From Sphingomonas bisphenolicum (GTDB lineage: Bacteria; Pseudomonadota; Alphaproteobacteria; Sphingomonadales; Sphingomonadaceae), in contig NZ_AP018817.1 of assembly GCF_024349785.1 (NCBI RefSeq), positions 3,193,501-3,257,500 on the forward strand: DNA of 64,000 nucleotides, given 5' to 3'. Shown here in pieces: positions 1 through 9,020 of the stretch. Numbering within the stretch: position 1 is the stretch's first letter; each line of letters begins with the position of its first letter. The position numbers and the translations under genes are program-made. The notes below the pieces were generated by a model. The model was not told the DNA's origin, ran no database searches, and worked only from the letters and a program-made list of their open reading frames with translations.

Positions 1-422
1 CCATCTCGATCCCAAACCGTGTTGCGATTGTCGTCCTGGAAGGGTTCATCATTGTCGCAGAGCCCGTTAGCATTAATGTCCTGAAACGCTTCGGCTGTCG
101 CCTGTGCTGCCTTGGTATAGTCGCGGAAGTAGCGACGCGTAAAGGTAACGGTCGAATTAGCGGCCAGAAGCTGGACCCGTTCACGCACGGCCGCGTCCAG
201 AAGCTGCTGCTGAACGTCTACTTTTCCGCTTTCAAGCGTGGCGTCCCGCGCGCTTTTCTGCACAGTGCCCTGCAACACGGACTGCACGTACAAGCTGTGC
301 CCAAGGTCCATGAAGCCGAGCAACGTTGTCACGAATACGGTAGCAATCAGGCCGAACTCGACGATCGTGGCGCCCGCCTCTTCTTTAATCAATCTGCAAC
401 CATGGCCTTGAAGAGCGATCAT
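1..422 (-). CDS. TadE-like pilus assembly protein (C-terminus cut by window edge)
   Basis: About 140 residues are visible. The N-terminus has the TadE/TadG arrangement: a short polar leader, EEAGATIVEFGLIATVFVT with the conserved E of a processing-type motif, and one hydrophobic segment, followed by an extracytoplasmic region. TadE-like pseudopilins are membrane proteins of the Tad (Flp) pilus export machine. The start at 422 overlaps the stop of the upstream vWA/TadG gene in an ATGA, so the two are almost certainly co-translated. The carboxyl end runs off the left edge of the window. TadF is an alternative name for the same fold. Confidence 0.8.
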   Translation of the reverse strand, partial: MIALQGHGCRLIKEEAGATIVEFGLIATVFVTTLLGFMDLGHSLYVQSVLQGTVQKSARDATLESGKVDVQQQLLDAAVRERVQLLAANSTVTFTRRYFRDYTKAAQATAEAFQDINANGLCDNDEPFQDDNRNTVWDRD

Positions 423-2398
423 TTCGTCAGCCTCAACTGAGATATTTCATCCGCAATCTGCTGAAAGTTGGAAATTAGCGTGGCGCTGTTAGCAGCTACA
501 TAGAAACGGTTTGGCGACGCACAGGACTGAAGCAACGCCTGTGCCCCGGAACTGACACCCGACCCGAAGGAGATTACCCACAAGGTGATATTCTTCGATT
601 TGATAGCCGAGCACAGAGCCTTGGTGCGTTCGTTGACAACAGAGGTGAGGACATTGGAACTCGGCCCTGCATTGCTACGCGTCTGTCGCCTGTCCCACCA
701 GCCAATTCCATGGGCGGTATAGCCTTGATTACTCGTAACCGTGTCGCCGTCGGTCATAAATACCAGATGGCGTTCGATCTCACCGCCGGTGGGTGTGAAC
801 GCATTTTCCGATTCGAACAGACCGGTCGGGGACATAAGCCGCGCCCCCCAAAGTAGGCCAATATCATGGTAGGTGTTGCCGTTCGGGTATAGCGTGTTCA
901 CGTAGGATTCGAACGCGTTAGCGGAGGAATAGACCTTGAGCTTCGATGCCGACGTGGGACAGGCGTAGGTGTAGTTTCGACTAAGGTCCGAACTCGTCTT
1001 GACCTTTGCAGTCGTCCAATTGCCGGCGCTATCATAGCGGCCCCATACAAGATCCGGCAGGAGCGGACGCCATTTGCTGGCATCCGACCCATTAGGGACA
1101 AGATCAATGTTCATATCGAGGGCGCCGGCGGGGATCGGGCTGAACTCGCCGGTCGGATCGTCATCGCTGTTCTGATATGTCTGGCGTTCCTCGATGCAGC
1201 CGTCCCAACCGATCGTAGCAGTCTGGCCGAATGCGCCAACAGGCGCTGTAATGCCGGTGCTCCAGCTACTTCCTCCAGCTTTTAGGCCGGACACGTTGAA
1301 CGTCAGTTGATCATATTCATATTCCTTGAAGCCGGTGGTATCGGTACGTTGATAATTTCGCTTCAAATAGCCGCTGATATAGCGCCGCTGTAACTGGCAC
1401 TTCCCGCTGACCATCACGCCTTGATAGTTGTAATAGCGGCCATCCTGATTGGTGGACCAGCTGACCACCCGGCTGGCACCGCTCCCGCTTACGCTTTCAT
1501 TGTAGGGCGCGCTTTCAGTCCCGGTCATTTCGGTTGAATCGGCTGGTATTTTTCCCGCGCAGCTCGTACCACTGGCGCTTCCGAAATTCTCCCAAGCGCT
1601 CCAGTTCATGTTGTAAGGGATTTGTTCTGCAGAAACGACTTCAGCCTTGCCCTCCTTATAGCCGTCTACATCAACCCCTCCCGCCATCTTCGCCTTGCGC
1701 GACTGATAGAGCGCGCTATCGACCATCCAGTCGTTGCGCAGCAGGCGTCCGACATTCACGTTCGACGAATAAGGGACGAAGCCGAAGCGCAATTGCACGT
1801 CATTGTTGCGGCTGCCGGTCGGATTACTCCCACAGTCAGCGGAGGTATCGACCTTCGCCAAGGCTTCATAGAAGCATTTGACCGCCTTTTTCAGGCCATT
1901 GATCTTGGTGTCGCTGTCGCCTGCATTGATCGATGCCATCGACCCCGTCGTGTCGAGAACGAACATCACATCCGTGTTGGGTATACGCATTTCCGCGTCG
2001 CATGTGACCGCAATCGTTTTGGTGGATTGACCGAATATCACCATAATCGTCATCGGGATGGTGACTGAAGCTGTACCCGTCACCTTGCCCTGATTTTCGA
2101 TGAAGTTTTTGGACAGGGTGCTCGACCCGTAGGAGCCTGGCACGTAGTTGATGTTGAAGATGCCTTCGGCCGTGGTGCGCGCCTTGTCGCCATTAGCGTT
2201 CCAAGCACCGCCAGCCATCTGCTTGCGCCCCGCCAGCGCTCCCGCGTCGCAGGCGTGCTGAAGCCGCGTTTTGACGAGATATATGCGCGCCATATCGACG
2301 CCCCCGCCAATAAAGCCCAGCAAGGGAATAAATCCAGCAGCGACCATCACGAGAACGTTGCCCGCTTCGTTCTCGCGCAAGCGTTTAAGAAAACCCAT
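419..2398 (-). CDS. TadG-like pilus protein with von Willebrand factor A domain
   Basis: 659 residues from the chosen start. Residues 1-40 hold the TadE/TadG-type N-terminus (RENEAGNVLVMVAAGFIPLL) with one membrane helix. A vWA domain begins near residue 145 with FVLDTTGSM, a MIDAS-type DxTxS metal site, and resumes near the C-terminus with VFMTDGD after a long insertion rich in aromatic and glycine residues. The family works with Tad pili, probably as an extracytoplasmic adhesin or assembly factor. The start at 2398 is preferred over an upstream in-frame ATG at 2434 because GGAGGG lies at a good distance before it. It overlaps the downstream TadE-like gene by ATGA. The insertion is unusually large and may be lineage-specific. 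Confidence 0.82.
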   Translation of the reverse strand: MGFLKRLRENEAGNVLVMVAAGFIPLLGFIGGGVDMARIYLVKTRLQHACDAGALAGRKQMAGGAWNANGDKARTTAEGIFNINYVPGSYGSSTLSKNFIENQGKVTGTASVTIPMTIMVIFGQSTKTIAVTCDAEMRIPNTDVMFVLDTTGSMASINAGDSDTKINGLKKAVKCFYEALAKVDTSADCGSNPTGSRNNDVQLRFGFVPYSSNVNVGRLLRNDWMVDSALYQSRKAKMAGGVDVDGYKEGKAEVVSAEQIPYNMNWSAWENFGSASGTSCAGKIPADSTEMTGTESAPYNESVSGSGASRVVSWSTNQDGRYYNYQGVMVSGKCQLQRRYISGYLKRNYQRTDTTGFKEYEYDQLTFNVSGLKAGGSSWSTGITAPVGAFGQTATIGWDGCIEERQTYQNSDDDPTGEFSPIPAGALDMNIDLVPNGSDASKWRPLLPDLVWGRYDSAGNWTTAKVKTSSDLSRNYTYACPTSASKLKVYSSANAFESYVNTLYPNGNTYHDIGLLWGARLMSPTGLFESENAFTPTGGEIERHLVFMTDGDTVTSNQGYTAHGIGWWDRRQTRSNAGPSSNVLTSVVNERTKALCSAIKSKNITLWVISFGSGVSSGAQALLQSCASPNRFYVAANSATLISNFQQIADEISQLRLTK

Positions 2399-2742
2399 GA
2401 ATGCCCTCCAGAAGATGCATCCATAACGGATCAAGGTTTAGATAGAATTAAGTCTATGACTTTTTTGTTTAATCCAGGTTAGCGCCTTCTGCTGGAAAGG
2501 CCTCAATCTCACAGCGCATCTATCTCAACCAAGTTTTTTGTTACGTTATCGAAGCAAATTGCTAGGCTAATTGTCTTGGTGGAACCGGCACGGTTGCGCC
2601 ATTGTGGAATGAAGATTGATTTGATGTCCGCTATCGCCATCTCGGCGCTCTAAAGCTGACTGACCATAAAGTCCCATCTGCGGACGAATGAATGGTCGAA
2701 CAATCCGGAGGCGCAAATCGTTCTCCAGTCGGGCGGTCTGAT
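2399..2742. other. Intergenic gap, no gene recognised
   Basis: 344 bp between the tadG-like start and the convergent end of the nucleotidyltransferase-HEPN gene. It is visibly more AT-rich than the rest of the window near 2400-2580 and probably holds the tad promoter on the minus strand. The short open frames here have no recognisable product and no good ribosome-binding site. I see no RNA gene or strong hairpin. Confidence 0.5.
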
Positions 2743-3666
2743 CTAGCCAATCACACCAGCGGTTCGCTTGAGCTCCGCAATCTTTTCCGAGCAAACTTGG
2801 CGCACAACACCACCCAGCGCCTCGATCCGGCTCGCAAGCCATTCCAATTCTTCAGCCGAGATGTTGTAATGTTTCGAATAGCGAGCCTTCACGTAAGCGT
2901 CCCGGAGCTTCGTGAAGAGCGCACGGCTTCGCCGGTCATCACGCGGCCAAACCCCGACCAATCGGCTATCCAACTTGTCTGCAAGCGATCGCAGGAAAGC
3001 GATGTTATGCCGATGAGGAGTGTAGAAAGTTAAAACCAAAAGGACGCAGTGGTAAAGGCTCTCTACCGCTTGATGAAACTCGAATGCAGCCGGCTTGAAA
3101 AACTCTCGCTGCACCGCATGCTTACCCAGTTCGTAGCGCTGCATTGCCGATGAGAACCATGTCTCGAAATATTCCTGCGCCATCTCCAATGCTTCCATTG
3201 GATCCTGCGGCTTAGGTTGATGAAGCTCAGTCTCGCTGGACTGATAAAGCGCAATGCCATCTCGGGCGATATCCATAAAGAAGAACCGGCCCTGCGCCAG
3301 CGCGTCGTTCACCTGCTTCAGGCTATGCACGATGAAATTCGCTGGCGTTCGCAGAACCTTAGTCACCTGTGTTTCCCGGATCAGCCGCTCCTCAGCATTG
3401 TGCCAAAGATCGAGGTCGGCGAGCTCCTGCTGATTGACGATCACCAGAAGGTCGTAATCCGAGACATAGCCCTTCGCCGTATGCGGTTCATTCACCCAAT
3501 CGCCCCGTGCGTGCGATCCGAAGAGGATGATCTTCAGAATGCGACCGGCCTTACGCTTGCCCTCGGCCATCACAATGGCATCCGCGAATTCTTCGAACAG
3601 GAATTGGACGATGTGACCGAGTTCGCGCTGCTTCGCGTGCGGGAGGTGAGAAAGATCGGTTTTCAT
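2743..3666 (-). CDS. Fused MNT-type nucleotidyltransferase + HEPN domain protein
   Basis: 307 residues from the ATG at 3666; a TTG four codons earlier is possible. The N-terminal half is a minimal nucleotidyltransferase: LFGSHARGDW near residue 55, followed by DYDLLVIV, gives the G-S and DxD catalytic pattern. The C-terminal half (about 145-300) is helical and HEPN-like, ending with AYVKARYSKHYNISAEE, the conserved arginine-histidine region of HEPN domains. Split MNT and HEPN pairs act as toxin-antitoxin systems in which the MNT part modifies the HEPN RNase. Here both are in one chain, as in some DNA-handling nucleotidyltransferases. No partner gene lies beside it, so a self-regulated RNase or defence role is inference only. 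Confidence 0.7.
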   Translation of the reverse strand: MKTDLSHLPHAKQRELGHIVQFLFEEFADAIVMAEGKRKAGRILKIILFGSHARGDWVNEPHTAKGYVSDYDLLVIVNQQELADLDLWHNAEERLIRETQVTKVLRTPANFIVHSLKQVNDALAQGRFFFMDIARDGIALYQSSETELHQPKPQDPMEALEMAQEYFETWFSSAMQRYELGKHAVQREFFKPAAFEFHQAVESLYHCVLLVLTFYTPHRHNIAFLRSLADKLDSRLVGVWPRDDRRSRALFTKLRDAYVKARYSKHYNISAEELEWLASRIEALGGVVRQVCSEKIAELKRTAGVIG

Positions 3667-3717
3667 AGGTAACCCCAACTATGAAGGCGGGTAGGCCCAG
3701 GTTCAAGCAGGGAAACC

Positions 3718-4212
3718 TCACCCTATCGCTTCGAATGAAGCCGTTCGTGCAGTCCCCTGAGCCTCAAACAGCTGCACCTCCGTAGTGGCCGGATCGAGAC
3801 CAAGCTGCCTGCCCGTCTCAGCCAAGCTTTGCCCATCGATGCGATGGAGGCGATAGACCTCGCGCGCCATAATCGGCAGCGAGCCGAGCGCTTCGCGAAA
3901 TCGCTCGGGATCGATCGGGGCACGTGCCGGTTGGGCGAGAAGCCAGGCACGCACCCACGAAGCGCGCTGATCGTGTCGCGTCACGGCATCGCTGTCGATC
4001 TCGACTTCCGGCAGATCCCGCCACTGCGCGCGAACAATCTCGACCATATCTTCTGTGCCAACCGTCATATTTTGGTCGTTCAGGACCCGGTCGATGCTGT
4101 CCAGCAGCTCTGCAGCTGCGCTCCTGTCTGTCGCCGTCACGCGCCAGGAGCGGATGCGAGCGATAAGGTCCCGCGCTGCGCACAGCAGCGCTGTTGCCGA
4201 TTCCTGCGACAT
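3718..4212 (-). CDS. Sigma-70 region 4-like / HTH protein of unknown role
   Basis: 164 residues from the ATG at 4212, which has GGAG eight bases upstream; a longer frame reaches 4281 without comparable support. The first ~90 residues are acidic and helical and not recognised. The C-terminal part (LGSLPIMAREVYRLHRIDG, then LAETGRQLGLDPATTE) resembles sigma region 4.2, where 'P...R.V..L.....S..EIA..LG' binds DNA. There is no clear region 2, so it is not a complete ECF sigma factor. It could be an anti-sigma-like or accessory regulator. It is divergent from the membrane-anchored HTH gene at 4599. Confidence 0.5.
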   Translation of the reverse strand: MSQESATALLCAARDLIARIRSWRVTATDRSAAAELLDSIDRVLNDQNMTVGTEDMVEIVRAQWRDLPEVEIDSDAVTRHDQRASWVRAWLLAQPARAPIDPERFREALGSLPIMAREVYRLHRIDGQSLAETGRQLGLDPATTEVQLFEAQGTARTASFEAIG

Positions 4213-4598
4213 GAGATTTCTCCAGAGGATGAAACGGCGGCGGACAAAGGCCTGCCGCGCCCCCTCCTTCCCTCTCCCCATCCTTCATCGCCATGGAGGC
4301 AAGTGACGCCGTCTCCGAGTTACCTTTCGACAAGGGACTAGGGTGCCACAGCCCTTCTGCGTTGACGCTGGGTTACAGGTCCTAAACCGAAGCGCGTTGT
4401 GCTGCATGAGCGAAGAGATACGACATCGTCGGCAAGTCATCGAGTCGCCAGATCCTAGGCGGTGCGAAGCGCGGTTCGTCGTGACACACGTAAGTTTCTA
4501 TCCAAAATCCGAAATAGCAGGGCCGACGATGCGTTTCGTCGCAAAACTTACATATATGGTGTTCCCGTGCGAGTGCAGCATTGGCATAAGTGCTGCCT
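4213..4598. promoter_or_regulatory. Divergent regulatory gap with inverted repeat GTAAGTTT/AAACTTAC
   Basis: 386 bp separate two divergent regulator genes. GTAAGTTT at 4490-4497 and AAACTTAC at 4544-4551 form a perfect 8-bp inverted repeat, and both halves lie next to a TTCGTCG sequence. This could be an operator or part of a promoter for the HTH gene at 4599. No convincing gene is seen here; the short frames lack ribosome-binding sites. The operator reading is inference. Confidence 0.3.
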
Positions 4599-5162
4599 AT
4601 GAGTTCGGATCGATACCGTCGGCTCACCGAAGCCCAGCGCGAGACATTGCGCCTCTATCACCAGCACCTGCAGATCAAGGAGATCGCGCAGCAACTCGGT
4701 ATTTCCGAGTCCACCGTCAATCAGCGCCTGACCCAGTGCCGGCGGATCGTAGGAGCATCGAGCAGCCGTGCGGCGGCCAGATGGGTCGCTGAGTATGAGG
4801 CACGGGACGACATATGCAGTCCGTCTGCATATAGTTTTTCTGCTATGGTCTCCTCGTCCGTCCTGTCCTCAGGTGAAGCCGTAACCGTGATGGGGACGGA
4901 CGATGGCTCTGAGGACAGCGACATGGCGCGAGACGACGCACCGGCTTTGCCGGCGTCCGCAGCACCGCCTGGCCGCCCTACTCCATGGCCTCTCCCCACA
5001 GCGGCATCGCCCAAAAATCGCCTCAGCAGTTGGACGCGGCTTGCGCTGGTCTGGGCGGTGGCCGCCGGTCTTCTGATAGCAGCGATCGCGCTTGTGATGC
5101 TCGGGGTCGGCTTACAGGAGGCCTTGGTCAGCCTCCAGCATCTCTTCATCGCTCCGCGCTAA
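4599..5162 (+). CDS. LuxR/sigma-like HTH regulator with C-terminal membrane anchor
   Basis: 187 residues from the ATG at 4599; a GTG three codons upstream is possible. The N-terminus carries a LuxR/GerE-type helix-turn-helix at residues ~6-55 (LTEAQRETLRLYHQHLQIKE, then IAQQLGISESTVNQRL). A low-complexity linker rich in Ala, Pro and Ser follows, and a single hydrophobic helix sits near the end (residues ~150-172). This places the DNA-binding domain in the cytoplasm with a tail in the inner membrane. There is no receiver or ligand domain, so the signal is unknown. It is divergent from the sigma-region-4-like gene, and a short gene cut by IS-A follows 60 bp downstream. Confidence 0.65.
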   Translation: MSSDRYRRLTEAQRETLRLYHQHLQIKEIAQQLGISESTVNQRLTQCRRIVGASSSRAAARWVAEYEARDDICSPSAYSFSAMVSSSVLSSGEAVTVMGTDDGSEDSDMARDDAPALPASAAPPGRPTPWPLPTAASPKNRLSSWTRLALVWAVAAGLLIAAIALVMLGVGLQEALVSLQHLFIAPR

Positions 5163-5224
5163 CCACTTCAATTTCACCTCTGGCTCAAATCTGATGCGCC
5201 CCGATTTCGCGCAAGGAGATCCTT

Positions 5225-5370
5225 ATGCTTAATGCACACGCCCTGCACGCCGCCGCCCATGAAGTTGCCGACCGCATAGGGCCGATCGAGGCCGCGATCG
5301 ACGACAGCCTCGCCAAGACGGCGGGTCTGCTTGCTTTCATGCCCGAAGCAAGGGTCGCCGCCAGGCTGCC
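5225..5370 (+). pseudogene. Truncated small gene interrupted by IS-A
   Basis: A good ribosome-binding site (AAGGAG) precedes the ATG at 5225. The frame reads about 49 native residues (MLNAHALHAAAHEVADRIGP, then helical, Ala-rich) before entering IS-A at 5371; the stop at 5447-5449 lies inside the element. Small alphaproteobacterial proteins with this kind of helical N-terminus exist but I cannot assign a function. The sequence beyond the right end of IS-A does not continue the frame, so the 3' part appears deleted rather than only displaced. Confidence 0.5.
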
Positions 5371-5547
5371 TGTCAATCGGCGTGCAAACGGGACCCCCTA
5401 TCGGCGCGCAAAAGGGACCCCATTTCAAGATGGCGCAAGGTTGATCTGACGCGCTCTCCTGCGCTGCGCGCGGCGTAGGGAGGGCGTAGCCCGACCGAAG
5501 GCGCGCGCAGCGCAAAGCATCTTTTAATTGAGGGCCGATGGGGAGGA

Positions 5548-6276
5548 TCAGCTCCGGTTTTTGAAGCGCCAGCTGTCATTGCCGGTCTCGACTATGTCGC
5601 AATGATGGGTGACGCGATCCAGGAGCGCGGTGGTCATCTTGGGATCACCGAACACGGTGGGCCACTCCCCGAAGGCGAGGTTGGTGGTGATGATGACACT
5701 GGTTTGCTCGTAGAGCTTGCTGATCAGATGGAACAGCAACTGGCCGCCCGATCGGGCGAACGGCAGATACCCCAGTTCATCGAGCACGATGAGATCGAGG
5801 CGGGATAGCTGGGCGGCGAGTGTGCCGCTTTTGCCGATCCTGGCCTCCTCTTCGAGACGGGTCACAAGATCAACGGTGTTGAAGTAGCGGCCCCGCGCAC
5901 CCGAGCGCACGACATTAGCGGTGATGGCGATGGCCAGATGGGTCTTTCCGGTGCCTGTACCGCCGACCAGGACGATATTGCGCCGCGCGGGCAGGAACGC
6001 GCCGCTGTGCAATGAACGCACCAGTCCTTCGTTGATCGGGGTGCCCTCGAACCGGAAGGCGTCGATGTCCTTCACGATCGGCAGCCTCGCGGCCGCCATC
6101 CGGTATCGGATCGACGCGGCGTGGCGATGCGTCGCTTCCGCCCTCAGAAGATCGGTCAATATCTCCATCGTGGTGCGCTGGCGCTGAAGGCCGGTGGTGA
6201 CCGCATCGTCGAACGCGCCTGCCATGCCTTTGAGCCCGAGCCCGCGCATGGCCTCGATCATGTCATGCCGCTGCAT
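5548..6276 (-). CDS. istB: IS21-family helper ATPase IstB (IS-A)
   Basis: 242 residues, the usual IstB length. The Walker A motif is [11 protein letters not shown] near residue 105, Walker B is [12 protein letters not shown] near residue 165, and TTNLAFGEW resembles the sensor region. IstB is an AAA+ ATPase that binds DNA, loads the IstA transposase and selects target sites. The start overlaps the last 14 bp of istA, the translational coupling typical of the family. The gene appears intact. Confidence 0.93.
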   Translation of the reverse strand: MQRHDMIEAMRGLGLKGMAGAFDDAVTTGLQRQRTTMEILTDLLRAEATHRHAASIRYRMAAARLPIVKDIDAFRFEGTPINEGLVRSLHSGAFLPARRNIVLVGGTGTGKTHLAIAITANVVRSGARGRYFNTVDLVTRLEEEARIGKSGTLAAQLSRLDLIVLDELGYLPFARSGGQLLFHLISKLYEQTSVIITTNLAFGEWPTVFGDPKMTTALLDRVTHHCDIVETGNDSWRFKNRS

Positions 6277-7777
6277 CGAAGGTCCTCAGCTGGTCGTAAC
6301 GGGCACAGTCGGCGATCGGAGGATGGCGCAGCGCGCTGTCCTCGGAGGTGATGATCGTGAGTGGACGCGGCGGTTCCCGGCGTCGCGCCAGGATGTTCAG
6401 GATCAGGTCGTCGCTTGCCGTGCCCGTCGCCAGTGCCTCGCGCACCGCCGCTTCGACAGGCTCCAGGCCATCGGTCAACACAGCCGACAGCACACGGACG
6501 AACCGGCGATCAGCATCGTCGCCATTACCCAGCTTGCGGCGCAGGCGGGCAAGCGCCGGTGGCAGATCCCAGCCCTGGAAGGGGGCGCCGTTCCGCAGCG
6601 CGCCGGGCTTGCGGGCCAGCACCGGCAGATAATGCCAGGGATCATAGATCGTGCGGTTGCGCCCGAAGTAGCGAGGATGTTCGGCGACAACCTCCTCGCC
6701 GCAGCGAACGACGATACGATCGGCATAGGCGCGGACCTGCACAGTGCGCCGTGCCACCGTCGAGAGCACCGAGTAACGGTTGCGGTCGAAGCTGATCAGG
6801 CAGGTGCCCGTCACGGCATGCTCGCTCTCATTGAAGCCGTCGAACGGCCCCAGCATCGGCTGCAGCGCGGATCGTTCGATCTCCAGCACCTGCGCCACGG
6901 TCAGCTCTCCCTGTTCGGGATGGGCCTGCCGTTCCGCCCAGCGCCGACACTCGGCCTCCAGCCAGCCATTAAGCTCTTCGAGGCTGGCGAACCGCAGCCG
7001 GGGCTGGAAGAAGCGGCCACGGATCGTCTGCACCTGGTTCTCGACCTGGCCCTTCTCCCATCCCGCCGCAGGCGAGCAGGCCGTGGGCTCGACCATATAA
7101 TGGTCGGTCATGATCAGGAACCGCCGGTTGAAGACTCGTTCCTTGCCGGTGAACACGCTCGTCACCGCCGTCTTCATATTATCGTAGATGCCGCGCTCCG
7201 GCACGCCGCCAAAGAAGGCAAAGCCGCGCGCATGCGCGTCGAACAGCATCTCCTGGCTCTCGCGAGGATAGGCTCGGACATAGACCCCGCGTGACGCGCA
7301 CAGTCGCATATGCGCGACCTTCACCCGCATCGGCTTGCCGGCGATCTCGACATCCTCATGGCTCCAGTCGAACTGGTAGGCCTCGCCTGGCCTGAACATC
7401 AACGGGATAAAGGCGGTGACGCCATCGCCGGCATCCTTGCGCCGTTCGATCTTCCATCGCGCCGCGTAGCGCCGCACGGCATCGTAGGAACCCTCAAAGC
7501 CTTCGCGCACCAGCAGGTCATGGATCCGCGTCATCCGCAGCCGTTCACGCCTGCCGCGCACCTCGTTCTCTTCCAGCAGCGTGTTCAGACGATCCTGAAA
7601 CGGACCGATCCTGGGCAGTGGCTGAATCTTGCGCTGATAGTCGAATGCGCCCTCCGGCGCTCGGATCGCCTTACGGATGACCTTCCGCGACACATGCAGA
7701 TCCCGCGCGATCGCCTTGATCGCCTTGCCCCCGGCATACTCGCGCCGGATCCGAACAACTGTCTCCAAAACCAACAT
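6263..7777 (-). CDS. istA: IS21-family transposase IstA (IS-A)
   Basis: 504 residues. An N-terminal helix-turn-helix ([19 protein letters not shown], residues ~22-40) is followed by a DDE/rve integrase core that starts around [14 protein letters not shown] central stretch with [15 protein letters not shown] is typical of IstA, and the C-terminal region ends near the istB start. It catalyses strand cleavage and transfer of the element. The start at 7777 lies about 110 bp inside the right terminal repeat, leaving room for the promoter and IstA sites. The gene is uninterrupted, so the element may still be active. Confidence 0.93.
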   Translation of the reverse strand: MLVLETVVRIRREYAGGKAIKAIARDLHVSRKVIRKAIRAPEGAFDYQRKIQPLPRIGPFQDRLNTLLEENEVRGRRERLRMTRIHDLLVREGFEGSYDAVRRYAARWKIERRKDAGDGVTAFIPLMFRPGEAYQFDWSHEDVEIAGKPMRVKVAHMRLCASRGVYVRAYPRESQEMLFDAHARGFAFFGGVPERGIYDNMKTAVTSVFTGKERVFNRRFLIMTDHYMVEPTACSPAAGWEKGQVENQVQTIRGRFFQPRLRFASLEELNGWLEAECRRWAERQAHPEQGELTVAQVLEIERSALQPMLGPFDGFNESEHAVTGTCLISFDRNRYSVLSTVARRTVQVRAYADRIVVRCGEEVVAEHPRYFGRNRTIYDPWHYLPVLARKPGALRNGAPFQGWDLPPALARLRRKLGNGDDADRRFVRVLSAVLTDGLEPVEAAVREALATGTASDDLILNILARRREPPRPLTIITSEDSALRHPPIADCARYDQLRTFDAAA

Positions 7778-7926
7778 CCCGATCTCGCCGCCTGAAAATC
7801 CAGGCAGCTGTTTAAACCATCGAAATGAGGGGTCCCTTTTAGACGCCGATCACCCCGCTAACGGGGTCCTTTTTGCACGCCGATCCACAGTGACGCCTAA
7901 AACGGGCGGCTAGCATGCGTAGCGAT

Positions 7927-8210
7927 GACGCCGTTCCTCTGGCCGGCCCGCGCTTGATCGACTGCGGGCCATTCTCGAACGCCTCCGCTCCCCGCCAGGC
8001 AATCCCATCTCCCGCGCGCGGCAATTTGTAGAGATGCAGGTTCCCCTCAGTCGTCGCGGGCCAGGGTGGGACCGCCATTGGCGCGAACTCGAGACGTATC
8101 TCGACACCCCAGGCGATTGGTCAGGCCAGGCCTATGAGGGCCAGGATGGAGACTATACGGCCGAGGACGAGGAACGACCGCAAGGACCTCGTCGAACTTC
8201 TCACGGCTAG
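7927..8210 (+). other. Coding-like frame without a good start; possible gene remnant
   Basis: Just outside IS-A one plus-strand frame stays open for about 94 codons and has realistic composition, including RELETYLDTPGDWSGQAYEG. Its only ATG is at 8034 (58 residues to the stop at 8208-8210), while the coding-like part upstream of it (LDRLRAILERLRSPPGNP) has no ATG, GTG or TTG. It is best read as the 3' remnant of a gene whose 5' end was lost when IS-A inserted or recombined. I do not recognise the family. The remainder (8211-8366) shows nothing I can support. Confidence 0.35.
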
Positions 8211-8366
8211 GCTGGTCCGGGATCAAGGTGGCGCCCGGCATCAACGGTGCGAACGCATCGGCAACGTTCCATATCGACAGTGAGCGTACGCACCGGCATT
8301 GCTGCCAGGCGATTTCGAGCCGGAGCCGAGACATGCTCTCAGGACCGGGACTGAAGTGGATGGCCC

Positions 8367-8930
8367 CTAGCGCTTCAGCCCTTTGGCCATGTTCACATGC
8401 GCCGTCACGATAGGCACCAGTGCCGAGGCGAAGGATTTGAGCGAGGCGACGTCGCCGCTCGCAGCATAGGCCTTCAACGTGTCGAGGGTCATCTGATGCG
8501 CGCTGATCTGGGCATCGGCATAGGCCGCGTCGAACGCTGCGCCTTCCTTGCCCTTGAGCGCTTCAAGCGTCTGAACCTGCTCTGGTGTGAGCGTCGGGTC
8601 GGGCGTGATCGCCGGCACGGCCCCGCCAGCCGCCGCCTTGAGCTTTGCCGTCGAGTCCGTGTGGGCTTTGATCATCGACTGGGCAAAGGCTTTTGTCGCG
8701 GCCGACGAGGCGCTGCCGGCAGCCAGCTTGGAGGTCTCGATCTCAAAATTGTCGCTGGCCGCTGCGGCATTGGCAAAGGCCTGACCGGCGCTCATCGCGG
8801 GCACGCTTTGTGCGGCCGCCGCGTTCGGCGTGTTCATGCTGCTATTGTCGACCATGGGATCGGCTTTCTTGCCGCAGGATGCCAGCGCCAACGCGGCCAC
8901 CGACACGGTCATGAGAATGCTGCGCTTCAT
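8367..8930 (-). CDS. DUF4142 domain lipoprotein
   Basis: 187 residues. The start MKRSILMTVSVAALALASCG is a lipoprotein signal with lipobox LASC, so the mature protein begins at Cys19 and is probably anchored in the outer membrane or periplasm. Residues ~45-185 are helical and match the DUF4142 pattern: AFANAAAASDNFEIE, then a conserved histidine region near AHQMTLDTLKAYA. The biochemical role is unknown; such genes are often in stress regulons of alphaproteobacteria. A GGAAC-N16-TGTT sequence on the same strand at 8968-8992 resembles an EcfG promoter. A divergent DUF3597 gene shares the upstream region. Confidence 0.8.
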   Translation of the reverse strand: MKRSILMTVSVAALALASCGKKADPMVDNSSMNTPNAAAAQSVPAMSAGQAFANAAAASDNFEIETSKLAAGSASSAATKAFAQSMIKAHTDSTAKLKAAAGGAVPAITPDPTLTPEQVQTLEALKGKEGAAFDAAYADAQISAHQMTLDTLKAYAASGDVASLKSFASALVPIVTAHVNMAKGLKR

Positions 8931-8967
8931 TATCTGTCTCCCGTCGGCGGGTCACCGATGGGGATTC

Positions 8968-8992
8968 AACAGTCGTCGCGCTGCCTCGTTCC
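8968..8992 (-). promoter_or_regulatory. EcfG-like promoter for the DUF4142 gene
   Basis: Read on the minus strand: GGAAC, 16 bases, TGTT, 38 bp before the ATG at 8930. The EcfG general-stress sigma consensus is GGAAC-N16/17-CGTT, so there is one mismatch in the -10 element. The assignment rests on pattern alone. Confidence 0.45.
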
Positions 8993-8994
8993 GA

Positions 8995-9020
8995 GGGACC
9001 TTTCCTTCTATTGTGCCGTT
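8995..9020 (+). promoter_or_regulatory. EcfG-like promoter for the DUF3597 gene
   Basis: GGGAC, 17 bases, CGTT, 55 bp before the ATG at 9075. It has one mismatch in the -35 element against GGAAC-N16/17-CGTT. It lies back to back with the DUF4142 site, giving a compact divergent pair. Confidence 0.4.

Larger units (their letters stand above)
5371..7889 (-). mobile_element. IS21-family insertion sequence (IS-A)
   Basis: 2519 bp bounded by imperfect terminal repeats starting TGT: the left end reads TGTCAATCGGCGTGCAAA and the right end, read inward, TGTGGATCGGCGTGCAAA. Each end has a second internal copy of the ATCGGCG...AAAAGGGACCCC unit, as IS21 elements have multiple transposase-binding repeats. 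It carries istA and istB on the minus strand. The bases outside the ends (CTGCC on the left, GTGAC on the right) do not match, so no target duplication is visible. This suggests a deletion or recombination after insertion. Confidence 0.88.

Noticed and set aside
6194..7294. Long plus-strand open frame inside IS-A
   Set aside because: It lies antisense to istA and istB, has Arg/His-rich composition typical of a shadow frame in high-GC DNA and no recognisable domain.
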